From the NCBI GenBank assembly GCA_030323885.1, contig CM059194.1, positions 1,551,889 through 1,615,888 on the forward strand: a stretch of DNA of 64,000 nucleotides, written 5' to 3'. Each line of letters begins with the position of its first letter. Positions within the stretch are counted from its first letter, which is position 1. This document shows positions 1-8,395 of this stretch, one piece after another. The DNA is from Branchipolynoe longqiensis (Eukaryota; Annelida; Polychaeta; Phyllodocida; Polynoidae). The translations under genes and the position numbers were made by a program. The notes under the pieces are model-generated. The model saw only the letters and a program-made list of their open reading frames with translations, had not been told where the DNA came from and searched no databases.

Positions 1-108
1 GAGCTTAGGCTACCATGGAGTCCACATTGTCAAAAGCCGAGAGCTCAATTGGTGATAACAACGTGATGCTTCCATGTCTAGGGATCTTACATTTGTCAGT
101 ACAATGTA

Positions 109-295
109 CAGTAAAACCTCTCTAAATCGACCGACCATGGGACTGACTTTAAATGGTCCATTTAGGGATGTGGTCGGTTTAGGGCATTCTTTTAATCGTT
201 GCAATGGTATAGGCGATTGTTTGGGACCCAAATCAAGCGATCGATATAGGGGAGTTGTCGATTTGTGGAGGTGGTCAGTTAGAGAGGTTTTACTG
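109..295 (+). mobile_element. TA-flanked MITE, CAGTAAAACCTC family, copy 1
   Basis: A 187-bp element that starts CAGTAAAACCTCTCTAA and ends with the inverse TTAGAGAGGTTTTACTG. It is flanked by TA on both sides (107-108 and 296-297). The interior reads GACCGACCATGGGACTGAC and GGTCCATTTAGG. TA duplication and this kind of terminus fit a non-autonomous Tc1/mariner or pogo-type element; the superfamily is inferred. Related copies lie at 544, 7423, 24726 and 46967. Confidence 0.85.
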
Positions 296-349
296 TATAC
301 TGTTTCATGAATTTTCCATCCTCTTGCCATTTAGCCAATTATTGGGTCG

Positions 350-525
350 GTGGCTGGTTAATCAGTTAGTGGTGATTGCTTAATGCCGTGTCACTGTCAG
401 CAGCAAAGGCCATAATCACAGACAGAAGTGTTCAGATCTTATTCTCTCGTATTGTTTTCAGGCCATTGCTTTTATACAGAATGTAAAAGGATATAATCAA
501 CTATGTATCGAGAGACACTTATTAA
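350..525 (+). repeat. Dispersed repeat, paired with 48985-49145
   Basis: The stretch GGTGATTGCTTAATGCCGTG, CAGCAAAGGCCATAATCAC and the run ending ATCGAGAGACACTTA has a recognisable diverged partner at 48985-49145, in the same orientation. No coding capacity or termini are visible. It is probably part of an old interspersed element, possibly the 3' part of SINE-C, since the partner directly follows a SINE-C head. Confidence 0.5.
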
Positions 526-543
526 ATGTGCATGTACACTGTA

Positions 544-729
544 CACTAACAACCTCTCTAACTCGACCGACCATGGGACTGACTTTAAACGGTCCATTTA
601 GGGAGGTGGTCGGGAGTTTTTGTATTGTTACAATGGTATTGTATGGGCGATCGTTTAGGACCCACATAAAGTGATCGATATAGGGGAGTGGTCGATCTGT
701 GGAGGTGGTCAGTTAGATAGGTTTTACTG
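544..729 (+). mobile_element. TA-flanked MITE, CAGTAAAACCTC family, copy 2
   Basis: The same family and orientation as the copy at 109-295. The left terminus is mutated (CACTAACAACCTCTCTAA) and the right terminus is intact. TA flanks lie at 542-543 and 730-731. The interior keeps the GGGACTGACTTTAAACGGTCC core. Confidence 0.82.
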
Positions 730-790
730 TATTGGTGAATGGGCAAAACTTGGCACACTGCATGTGTTGAAAACCTTCCGAGCGAGTGGA

Positions 791-1135
791 CCAGACGGGA
801 TGGCCGAATGAGTTTGAGTGTCCGTCTCCCGTGTTGGTAGATCATGGGGTCGTGGGTTCAAACCCATGTCGAGTCAAAGCAATGACTTAAAAATTGATAC
901 TTGTTGCTTCCTAGCCTGGCACTCGGCATTATTAGGATAGGGCAAGAACTGGTTGGTTCACTGTCAGGATAATGTGACTGAGTGGGATATCAGGTCATGG
1001 TGCTGGTGGTCTGGTCTTCCACCAGTGGGGCAGCACTATAAAGTCGCCATGAGTGCGCACTGTCAGAAGTCGGTACCCGTCCTGATATGACCTTAGATGT
1101 TGCTAGGACGTAAAACAACAACAAACAAACAAACA
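791..1135 (+). mobile_element. SINE-A, full length, with perfect 14-bp TSD
   Basis: This is the reference copy of the dominant SINE of the window ('SINE-A'). The 5' head is tRNA-like, with box A GGATGGCCGAATGAG and box B GGTTCAAACCC. The body contains ACTGAGTGGGATATC and GGGCAGCACTATAAAGTC. The 3' end is GATGTTGCTAGGACGTAAAAC followed by a CAACAACAAACAAAC tail. A perfect TSD TCCGAGCGAGTGGA lies at 777-790 and 1136-1149, which shows retroposition by a LINE-type machinery. It landed in the left arm of the inverted-repeat element at 1136-1718. Confidence 0.92.
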
Positions 1136-1533
1136 TCCGAGCGAGTGGAGTGTCAAGCCCCGCGCAGGAGGTGGAGCAGTGCATGCCGGTACCCCCCCCC
1201 CCCCGCCCCCCGCCCCCAAATAGGGGCGAGGGTAGAGGAGGAGGCACTACAGAGCTTATTACAGGCGATAAGGGGCTTATCACTATCCATATATATCTTT
1301 GAAAGTGAGCAGAGGCCTTTCTGTCTTGGTGCAGTTCTGAAGCCGGTAACCGTCGTAAGGTTACGAACCCCCCATAGGCTAAGGTGAGCAGAGTGACAGT
1401 TAGCTCACAGGGTAAAGGAGGCGGGGAGGAGAGAATGCCCGCTCCGCAGTAAGTAACATGGAAGTTAAGGTGGTTACAGAGAAACATTAAGGGGCTGCTG
1501 TTATTTATATCCACATAATAAATTATACAGTAC

Positions 1534-1569
<36 letters not shown>

Positions 1570-1718
1570 ATGGATAAGACTGTTATCGCGTGTACTAATC
1601 TCTGTAGTGTCCTGCTCATCGCCCCTCTCTTTCTAGGTGAGGGGTACCGGCATGCGTCACTCCACCCCACCCCCCCACCCCCCATGTGCGAGGCTTTCTC
1701 ACTCCACTCGCTCAGTTG
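1136..1718. repeat. Inverted-repeat (foldback-like) element
   Basis: The left arm (about 1136-1295) and right arm (about 1565-1718) are diverged inverted copies. Both contain GAGCGAGTGGAGTG, GCATGCCGGTACCCC, CACTACAGAG and a GCGATAA block leading into a TA-rich run. The spacer of about 270 bp has no ORF of note. The SINE at 791-1135 split its outer left end, so the element probably starts near 779. It may be an old foldback transposon; the class is uncertain. Confidence 0.6.
1530..1572. repeat. TA/TATG microsatellite
   Basis: An alternating TA run with TATG interruptions, inside the spacer/right arm of the inverted-repeat element. Confidence 0.85.

Positions 1719-1721
<3 letters not shown>

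Positions 1722-1752
<31 letters not shown>
1722..1752. repeat. (TA)n microsatellite
   Basis: About 15 TA units immediately left of the A1 repeat of the YR retrotransposon. It obscures the exact left end of that element. Confidence 0.9.
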
Positions 1753-1753
<1 letters not shown>

Positions 1754-1755
<2 letters not shown>

Positions 1756-1930
1756 TATATAATCTATTATATACATATAAACGCTCGGAGAATTATTTAT
1801 TATTTATTAGTTTCGATTCTACTCGACTTAATATTGTCCAATCGCCGTCGTCCGCTGGCCCTGCTGCGGTCCTGGCAGGTTCGACGCTGCTTGAGTTGGT
1901 TTGAATCGTCACTTGCCTCCAGTTTTTTGC
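1754..1930 (+). repeat. A1 split direct repeat (left end of YR element)
   Basis: 177 bp, starting TATATATAATCTATTATATA and ending CTTGCCTCCAGTTTTTTGC. It is repeated almost exactly at 3491-3668. RT coding sequence begins immediately after it, so an internal deletion or a splice-like join lies at 1930/1931. Confidence 0.88.
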
Positions 1931-1931
1931 A

Positions 1932-3014
1932 GTTTCCTCTAGCCCTTACATATTTTCTAAAATCTCAGACTTTATTGTAAGATGTGCTGTAAGGGAGAGC
2001 GTTGCTCGAGTCATTAATTACCTCGATGATTTCTGTGTCTTAGGTCGGAGTGAGTTTGAGGCCATGTGGGCCCAGAGGTTAGTTCTAGGCATTATCCGCA
2101 GGTTGGAATTTTATGTCAGCTATAAGAAGGTGAGCAAGACTGGACGGAGAGTTTGGTTCCTTGGAATCATCATTGATTCGGACAAGTTGGAACTCACCCT
2201 TCCTATAGATAAGTTGGATAAAATGAGACTGACACTGGGAACAATGAGGGATCGGAAGAAAGCTTCAAAGAGGGAGCTCGAACAGGTCGGTGGAATGCTA
2301 GCCCACTGTGCAAAGGTGATCAGGGGCGGGCAAACCTTTACTAGGAGGATATTTGATATGTCGGCAGCACTCAAGGATGGCCACCATAGGGTTAGGCTAA
2401 CTAAGGGGGTACACGAAGATCTCGAATGGTGGATCACATTTTCCGCCCAGTTTAATGGCAAGGCCAAAATTCTGGGCCGTTTTGCTCCCCTCATTGCCTC
2501 CTACAGTGATGCATCTGGATGGGGCCTTGGTGCTCTTCACGGTAACGACTGGCTGGTCAGCTCTTTTGTTGAGGCGGACGATAGACTGCTCGCTGGCTAC
2601 GTGGGTCACCATCACGTGAGTCCCGAGGGCCATGTAGCTTCTTCTCAAATAAATATTAGGGAGATGGCTGCGGTCTATGCCGCCTGCGAGAGGTGGTCAC
2701 ATAATTGGGCTGATGCAACGGTCATTATGGTTACTGATAGTGCTGTCGTTCAGGCCGCCTTGAGCACAGGCAGATCGAGATCTGGTGGGATCAGGTATTA
2801 TCTCAGGAGATTGTTTTGGATGGCGGTTGGGAGGAATTTTGAGTTCAAGTCTGTTTACATTTGTAGTAAGGATAATGTTATCTGTGACTCCCTGAGCCGC
2901 CTCGACGACAGTGCTAGCACCACCAGGATTTTAGATGCTGACCCGGAGGGGTTGCTCTGCTGTTGGGCAAAACTGTTTCATACTCTATTCTCTCACAGAA
3001 AGAAGGGGGATTAA
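1932..3014 (+). pseudogene. YR-retrotransposon reverse transcriptase palm and RNase H (5'-truncated)
   Basis: The frame is open from 1905 (stop at 1902-1904) to the stop at 3014. Reading from about 1932 it gives a segment with PYIFSKISDF, then the RT catalytic box INYLDDFCVLG (codons 2013-2045; YLDD at 2019-2030), then FLGIIIDSDKLELTLP. An RNase H domain follows with the expected acidic residues: SDASGWGLGA, INIREMAAVYAA, VTDSAVVQAAL and KDNVICDSLSR. The sequence style (SKISDF, YLDDF, RNase H directly after the RT connection) fits DIRS/PAT/Ngaro pol. The fingers and the N-terminal palm are absent, replaced by repeat A1, so this copy cannot encode a full enzyme even though this stretch is intact. 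The ATG at 2064 is internal and not the natural start. Confidence 0.85.
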
Positions 3015-3079
3015 GCGGGTCAAGGGGGATGCCCCACGCCCGGCCAGGCCCCTGCTTCCTTCTATGATGAGGAAGACAT

Positions 3080-3366
3080 TTGCTATGCGGTGCCCTCCCC
3101 GGGCCATACATCGTGGAGGGCGGCTATACTATTTACCAGCAGACTCTGAAGACCTTTGCAGCAAGGGCAGGTATGGAGGTCGACGACTTATCATCACATT
3201 CACTTCGCCGAGGTGGCTGCTCCTTTTTAGCCTTATGTGGGGCCTCGGTGAGGAAATTAAGGTACGGGGGGACTGGGCATCCGAGACAGTTTACGCATAT
3301 CTAAAAAAAAACCTTATCTGTCCGGATTGTGGACGACATGAGGGTTGCAGCCACCTTTGCTCCTAG
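3080..3366 (+). pseudogene. Tyrosine recombinase C-terminal fragment, frameshifted
   Basis: One frame (3080-3304) contains the catalytic HxxR box as HSLRRGGCSFLALCGAS. It loses frame after VRKLRY, and the neighbouring frame (ending 3366) continues GDWASETVYAYL, where the final tyrosine sits at the position of the YR nucleophile. So HxxR and Tyr are both present but separated by a frameshift near 3265. The N-terminal arginine region is missing. It lies between RNase H and the B1 repeat, as expected for the integrase of a YR retrotransposon. Confidence 0.8.
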
Positions 3367-3410
3367 ACAGCTTGATTGGTTTGGGTGGGAGTCGCTCGGC
3401 TCCCTTTGGT

Positions 3411-3490
3411 ATTTATCGCTCAGCCCGGAGTCGAATAAACGAACCATCCCAATCTGCTGTCTCATGTCAATTCGTAGGGGAGGCTTATAT
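3411..3490 (+). repeat. B1 split direct repeat
   Basis: Begins ATTTATCGCTCAGCCCGGAG and ends GGGGAGGCTTATAT. It is repeated at 3687-3771 after A2. Confidence 0.87.
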
Positions 3491-3668
3491 TATATATAAT
3501 CTATTATATACCTATAAACGCTCGGAGAATTATTTATTATTTATTAGTTTCGATTCTACTCGACTTAATATTGTCCAATCGCCGTCGTCCGCTGGCCCCT
3601 GCTGCGGTCCTGGCGGTTTCGACGCTGCTCGAGTTGGTTTGAATCATCACTTGCCTCCAGTTTTTTGC
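3491..3668 (+). repeat. A2 split direct repeat
   Basis: A near-identical copy of A1, directly abutting B1. It differs from A1 by a few substitutions and single-base changes (for example TGGCGGTTTC versus TGGCAGGTTC). Confidence 0.88.
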
Positions 3669-3686
3669 TTTTGTATTAGGTAGAGC

Positions 3687-3771
3687 ATTTATCGCTCAGC
3701 CCGGAGTCGAATAAACGAACCATCCCAATCTGCTGTCTCTTGTCAATTCGCAGGGGAGGCTTATATATATA
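3687..3771 (+). repeat. B2 split direct repeat (right end of YR element)
   Basis: A copy of B1 with the same ATTTATCGCTCAG start and GGGGAGGCTTATAT end. It marks the right terminus of the YR element. Confidence 0.85.
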
Positions 3772-3954
3772 TAATATCTACAGTGTCTCAGGATGTATTA
3801 AACACAATGAGAAGTGGCAGACAAGGGGAGTGGATGTTTTATAGGCCCTGTTCGGGGAATATGTGAAAGGTCCTCGTGTGGTTTAATCTAGTGTCGGATC
3901 GCTTTCAGTGCGCGCTGCCGGCAACCATAGACCACGGGGCGGCGCAATCAACAC
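3772..3954. other. No feature recognised
   Basis: No ORF, repeat partner or transposon terminus was recognised between the YR element and the 26-bp tandem repeat. Confidence 0.6.
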
Positions 3955-4052
3955 ATCGCCGTCTACTAACTCATCACCACAGCGCCGTCTACTAACTAAT
4001 CACCACAGCGCCGTCTACTAACTAATCACCACAGCGCCGTCTACTAACTAAT
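3955..4052. repeat. 26-bp tandem repeat, about 4 copies
   Basis: Repeats of CGCCGTCTACTAACTAATC plus CACCACAG, nearly perfect. Confidence 0.92.
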
Positions 4053-4069
4053 CGTCGTTAGTTTCAACC

Positions 4070-4545
4070 CCGTCCCACCCTCCCACCCTCCCACCCTCCC
4101 ACCCTCCCCGTCCCACCCTCCCCGTCCTACCCTCCCACCCTCCCACCCTCCCACCCTCCCCGTCCCACCCTCCCCGTACCACCCTCACACCATCCCACCC
4201 TCCCAACCTCCCCGTCCCACCCTCCTACCCTCCCACCCTCCCCGTCCCACCCTACCACCCTCCCCTCTCCCACCACCACCTCCAAGCCTCAGCCCCCCCC
4301 GTCCCACCCTCCCACCCTCCCTATCCCAACCTCCCACCTCCCCGCCCCAGCCCTCCGTCCCCCCCTCCCACCCTCCCCCCCTTCCCCCACCCCATATCCC
4401 ACCCTTCAACCTTCCCATCCCACCCTACCACCCTCTCCCCACCCTCCCAACCAGCCACCGTCCCACCTTCCCACCCTCCTACCCTCCTCATCCCCATCCT
4501 TTCACCTTCATTTCCCCCACCCTTCCTCATCCCCCCCTTCTGACG
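4070..4545. repeat. C-rich minisatellite (CCCACCCTC)n
   Basis: Diverged CCCACCCTCC and CCCCGTCCCACC units. The other strand is G-rich and gives meaningless Gly/Trp-rich ORFs. It is a potential G-quadruplex tract. Confidence 0.92.
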
Positions 4546-4555
4546 TGTCCCGACG

Positions 4556-4622
4556 TTCTGCCCCAAAACCACACACGTCGACGCGCGTTGGCGAGAAGCG
4601 TCGTAATGTGACAGGGCCATAA
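4556..4622 (+). mobile_element. Right-end fragment of GTCACATTAC-type MITE
   Basis: CGCGCGTTGGCGAGAAGCG and CGTAATGTGACAGGGCCAT match the right terminus of the complete element at 45761-46082. Only this end is present, abutting the C-rich minisatellite. Confidence 0.7.
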
Positions 4623-4669
4623 AACGGGTGAATCGAGCTAAAAATAGCCGCCGACCAGTTACTGGCCGA

Positions 4670-4965
4670 CACTGGACGCAGTGGCCGAATCAGTAGAGCG
4701 CAGTCTTCCCGTGCGGGAGATCGGGAGTTCCATTCCCGGTCGATTCAAACCAATTATAAAATTGATACTTATCGCTTCCTACTCTTAGCCTGGCGCTCGG
4801 GATTACTAGTATAGAGCAAGAACCGGTTGGCTCAGTGTCAGGATAATGTGACTGTGGGATATTGGGTCATGTTGCTGGGTGGCCTGGTCACCCAATGGGG
4901 CAACACTATAAAGTCGCCATGAGTGTGCGCTGTCACAAGTCGGTCCCGGTCCTAATATGACCTTA
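4670..4965 (+). mobile_element. SINE-A with B-type head, 5' part, split by a second SINE
   Basis: The head is the second type seen in SINE-A: GGACGCAGTGGCCGAATCAG (box A), then CTTCCCGTGCGGGAG and a degenerate box B. The body is as in the reference copy. It stops at ATATGACCTTA (4955-4965) and resumes at 5304, after a reversed SINE-A (4966-5303). Confidence 0.88.
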
Positions 4966-5303
4966 TAATTTATATGTTGGTTGTTGGAGTTTTACATCCT
5001 GGAAACATCAACGGTCATATCAGGATGGGTACCAACTTGTGACAGTGTGCACTCATGGTGACTTTATAGTGCTGCCCCACTGGGAGACCAGGCCACCAGC
5101 ACCATTACCTGATATCCCACTCAGTCACATCGTCCTGACACTGAACTAACCAGTCCTTGCCCTATCCTAGTAATGCCGAGCGCCAGGCTAGGAAGCGACA
5201 AGTATCAATGTTGTAAGTCATTGGTGTGACTCGATCGGGATCCGAACTCCCGACCTTCCGCACGTGATGCCCGCGCTCTATGGAAATGGCCACCGCGCCC
5301 GGT
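4966..5303 (-). mobile_element. SINE-A, nested inside another SINE-A
   Basis: A full-length reversed copy: tail TTGGTTGTTGGAGTTTTAC at the left and tRNA-like head GGCCACCGCGCCCGG at the right. A perfect 11-bp TSD ATATGACCTTA lies at 4955-4965 and 5304-5314, entirely within the older SINE. Confidence 0.9.
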
Positions 5304-5352
5304 ATATGACCTTAGATATTGCTAGGATGTAAAGCAACAACAAACAAAACAG
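5304..5352 (+). mobile_element. 3' part of the split SINE-A
   Basis: ATATGACCTTAGATATTGC followed by an AAAGCAACAACAAACAAAAC tail completes the element begun at 4670. It includes the right-hand TSD of the nested insertion. Confidence 0.85.
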
Positions 5353-5459
5353 TTACCGCCATTCGGGCATTTGTTTGTGACCTCTCCCGGCGGGTTTTGT
5401 TTAAGCGGGCCAATACGGGGAGGATGATCCCCGCACTGTCTGAGTTACTGGGTGACGGC

Positions 5460-6420
5460 ACGAGCGGGGAGGCGGCGGGCGGGCGGAGGGTGAGGGTGGG
5501 GGAGGGAGAGGGGGGCCGGGGAAGGGGAAGGGGATGGGAAGAGGGGAGGGGAAGGGGGAGGAGGAAGGGCAGGGGGGTTGGAAGGGGGTGGTGAATAGGA
5601 AGGGGAAGGAGAAGGAGGAGGGGAAGGAGAGGGGAGGGGGAGAGGGAGGGGAAGGAGGTGGTGAATAGGAAGGGGAAGGAGAAGGAGGAGGGGAAGGAGA
5701 GGGGAGGGGGAAGAGGAGGAAGGGGGGTGGTGAAAGGAAGGGGTAGGAGAAGGAGGAGGGGAGGGAGAGTGGAGGGGAGGGAGGAGGAGAGGTGCTGGAG
5801 GAGGACGAAACCAGAGATGGAAGGGATGAGGCAGGGGCGTGGAGGAGGGAGGGGGCGGAGAGGGAGGCGGGAAAGGAGGAGGGGAGGGGGATGGGATGGG
5901 GAAGGTGAAGGGGAAGGAGAAGGAGGAGGAGGAATTGGAGGGGGTAGGGAAAGGGAGAGGAAGGGAGGGGGGAAGGGGGAGATGGTGGAAGGGGAGGGGT
6001 CTGTGACTAGTGTGAGGAAGGAGGGGAGAAGGACAGAAGGGGAGATGGATACGTGGGAGTGGGGGAGGTTAGCGGTGGGTGGGGGGATGTGGGATGGGGC
6101 GAGGTTGAGAGGTGAGGGCGGGGGGAAGTAGGATGCGTTGGAGGGAGGGTGGGTGGTGGGAGGGGGGTGACTGCATGAGGAGCGGAGGGGGGGGGGGGGG
6201 GGTGGGGGGGGGGGGGGGGGGGGGGGGTGAGGGGGGAGGTTGAGAGGTGAGGGTGGGGGCTAGTAGGATGCGGTGGAGGGAGGGTGGGTGGTGGGAGGGG
6301 GGTGACTGCATGAGGTGCGGAGGGGGGGGGGGGGGGGGGTGGAGGGGGGGTGAGGGGAGGTTGAGAGGTGAGGGTGGGGGCTAGTAGGATGCGGTGGAGG
6401 GAGGGGGGGGGGGGTGGCTG
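5460..6420. repeat. Purine-rich (GGGGAAGGAG) tract with three 122-135 bp tandem copies
   Basis: About 960 bp of almost pure G/A on the plus strand, with poly-G runs at about 6188-6227 and 6321-6340. From 6103 a unit containing GTTGAGAGGTGAGG and GGGGGGTGACTGCATGAG is repeated at 6238 and 6360. Gly/Glu/Arg- and Pro-rich ORFs here are compositional artefacts. The tract could form G-quadruplex or triplex DNA. Confidence 0.9.
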
Positions 6421-6634
6421 CATGGAGTGCGGGTTCTATTACAGTGGATTAATGCTGACAGAGAATGCCATCTTTTAATGACTATTTCGCAGAAGGTTGT
6501 CTTTTATATGGCGAGAGCAGGAAGTGAGAAAACACAATGCATAAGTGCTGCCCTCTCGCTGCCCCAGCGGGCGTCACGAAGTCAGGAAGCGGATTCAGCA
6601 ATCACAGAAAGCACCTGGCAATAACGCAGACCAG
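6421..6634. other. No feature recognised
   Basis: Mixed-composition sequence with two short ORFs (6394-6624, 6537-6737) that run into the SINE fragment. No family was recognised. Confidence 0.5.
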
Positions 6635-6780
6635 ACATCTAAGGTCATATCATGGCGGGTACCGACTTGTGACAGTGCGCACTCATGGCGACTTCATAGT
6701 ACTGTCCTACTGGAAAACCAGGCTGCCAGCACCATGACCTGATATCCCACTCAGTCACATTATCCTGACAGTGACACTGA
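6635..6780 (-). mobile_element. SINE-A 3' half, head missing
   Basis: ACATCTAAGGTCATATCATG through CACATTATCCTGACAGTG matches the reversed SINE-A body. The tail and tRNA head are absent, and the AT-rich array begins at its right edge. Confidence 0.85.
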
Positions 6781-6784
6781 TATA

Positions 6785-7250
6785 TTATCTAAATATATAT
6801 GCATATAAATATATATGAATATATACATAATCAGTAAAATAATATATAGAAATATATAGAAATATGTAGAAATATATACAAATATATACAAATATATACA
6901 AATAGATACAAATATATAGAAATATATACAAATATATACAAATATATACAGATATATACAGATATATACAAATATATACAACTATATTATATAGTATATA
7001 CATATATAAATATATAAATATATAATGTATAAACATATAAACATATAAACATATAAACATATAAACAAATAAATATATAAATATATAAATAAATAAATAT
7101 ATAAATATATAAATATATAAATATATAAATATATAAATATATAAACATATAATTATAAACATATAAACATATAAACATATAAACATATAAACATATAAAC
7201 ATATAAACATATAAACATATAAACATATAAATATATAAATATATCAATAT
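6785..7250. repeat. AT-rich tandem array (AAATATATAC / AAACATAT)
   Basis: Two zones: decamer-like AAATATATAC units (6840-6985), then AAACATAT/AAATATAT octamers (7000-7245). Tyr/Ile-rich ORFs are artefacts. Confidence 0.92.
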
Positions 7251-7254
7251 GTAG

Positions 7255-7422
7255 GAAGCAGAGAGGTGCAGGCTGGTACCTCTCACAGTCTCATTCAAGG
7301 AGCCACGTAGACAGGTAGGCGTGGGTAGGGTGGTGACATCAGGGAGCCTCGGTGGTGTAATGGTTACCACACTAGCCCAAAATGCAAGAGATGTGGGTTC
7401 GATTCCCTCTCTGGACGCACTA
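7255..7422 (+). mobile_element. SINE-C copy (tRNA-like TAATGGTTA head)
   Basis: The reference for a third SINE family: GAGCCTCGGTGGTGTAATGG, then box B GGGTTCGATTCCC. It shares a 5' leader (GAGCCACGTAGACAGGTAGG) with the copy near 48.8 kb. The arms do not fold into a sound tRNA: the T stem has a mismatch and the acceptor ends do not pair. It is therefore a SINE head rather than a functional tRNA gene. The MITE at 7423 truncates it. Confidence 0.65.
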
Positions 7423-7596
7423 ATGTAAAACCTCTCTGAATCGACCGACCTTCGGCCCGACATTAAGTGGTCCATTTAGGAAAGTGGTCGGTTTACGGGG
7501 TTAGAATATGGTTAAAATGGTATTGTTGGGACCCAAATAAAGCGATCGATATAGGAGAGTGGTTTTTGGAGGTTGTCGGCTAGAGAGGTTTTACTG
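7423..7596 (+). mobile_element. TA-flanked MITE, CAGTAAAACCTC family, copy 3
   Basis: Left terminus mutated (ATGTAAAACCTCTCTGAA), right terminus TAGAGAGGTTTTACTG intact, TA at 7597-7598. It contains a deletion relative to copies 1 and 2. Confidence 0.8.
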
Positions 7597-7689
7597 TATT
7601 TCCAATTTTCATCACAAATTTATAAATCTATAAACACCGCACGAAAAGCAAGGGGTATCATCACACACCCAATTAATCAATAATGGCAA

Positions 7690-7775
7690 TTAATCTACCC
7701 CTCCCTCCACCCTCCCAGGGTCTTCCCCCTCCCCCCTCCCGCTCCCCCCTCCAGCTCCCCCCCCCCCCGCCCCAT
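7690..7775. repeat. C/T-rich low-complexity tract
   Basis: CTCCCCCCTCC-type repeats ending in a poly-C run. No gene. Confidence 0.8.
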
Positions 7776-7904
7776 CTGCTCTTTACATAGATTCAGGTTA
7801 CAAATTAAACCGCGTTCATTGATATTCGCGACATGTTCCAGGCAACTTAAGTTAAACCGGAAGTGTCTACCGACATGGATGCAGTCGGGCGACACTAGTG
7901 ACTG

Positions 7905-8395
7905 AAAGTGTGTGTGGTGGTGGAGGTGGGAGGGGGGCAGTGAGAGGGGCGGCAGCGTTGTAGCAGCGGAGGGAGAGTGGGGGGCTGTGAGGGGGCTGGC
8001 AGTGTCGGGAGCAGCTCACCCCGGGGAGCTGCTCGCCCCGGGGAGCTGCTCGCCCCGGAGGCCGGCGCTCGGAGCCCGGGAGCCGGGGCCTGACCGCCCG
8101 GCACGCCGGGACGCGGAAACCAGGAGGTGAGCGGAGGCAGCAGCCCGCCCGGCCCCCCGGCCGCCCGGCCGCCCGGCCGCCCGGCCCGGCGTGTACCGTC
8201 CCGCCGGCGCCGGGGGCCGGCGTGCCGCGCCCGTGCGCCGCCGTGGCCCGTGTCTTGGCGGCACCCGCAGTCCGGGGAGACCGGGGCCGGGAGGCCGGGC
8301 GGACGGGCGGCCGAGCGTCGCTAAGCCGCTCCCGGAGCAGCTCGCGCCAAAGCGGGGCGATCTGCTCCTTTGTCAGAGGTGTTCTAAGCTGCAAA
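7905..8395. other. CpG-rich patch with GC-box and GGCCGCCC repeats
   Basis: A sharp switch to GC-rich, CpG-dense sequence. It holds a 21-bp direct repeat (GGGGAGCTGCTCGCCCC) at about 8024-8060 and a (GGCCGCCC)n run at about 8158-8187. Overlapping Pro/Arg/Ala ORFs exist in four frames, as expected by composition. It could be a CpG island or an old GC-rich minisatellite. No TATA box, CCAAT box or downstream coding exon was found. Confidence 0.45.

Larger units (their letters stand above)
1754..3771 (+). mobile_element. YR retrotransposon with split direct repeats, internally deleted (PAT/Ngaro-like)
   Basis: A roughly 2-kb copy with the order A1 (1754-1930), RT-RNase H remnant (1932-3014), tyrosine-recombinase remnant (3080-3366), B1 (3411-3490), A2 (3491-3668), B2 (3687-3771). 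A1/A2 and B1/B2 are near-identical direct repeats. An A1...B1-A2-B2 layout is the 'split direct repeat' architecture known from PAT and Ngaro YR retrotransposons, as opposed to DIRS-1, which has inverted repeats. Gag and the N-terminal half of RT are missing: A1 runs directly into the RT palm. YR elements integrate by recombination without TSD, and none is seen. Confidence 0.85.

Noticed and set aside
1564..1980. 138-codon ORF with Tyr/Ile run
   Set aside because: It translates the inverted-repeat arm, a TA microsatellite and repeat A1; the true RT frame is a different one.
5460..6420. Gly/Arg- and Pro-rich proteins on both strands
   Set aside because: Compositional ORFs in a purine-rich tract with poly-G runs.
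7343..7420. Functional tRNA gene
   Set aside because: Box A and box B are present but the acceptor and T stems do not pair, and related copies show it is the head of SINE-C. The same applies to all SINE-A and SINE-B heads.
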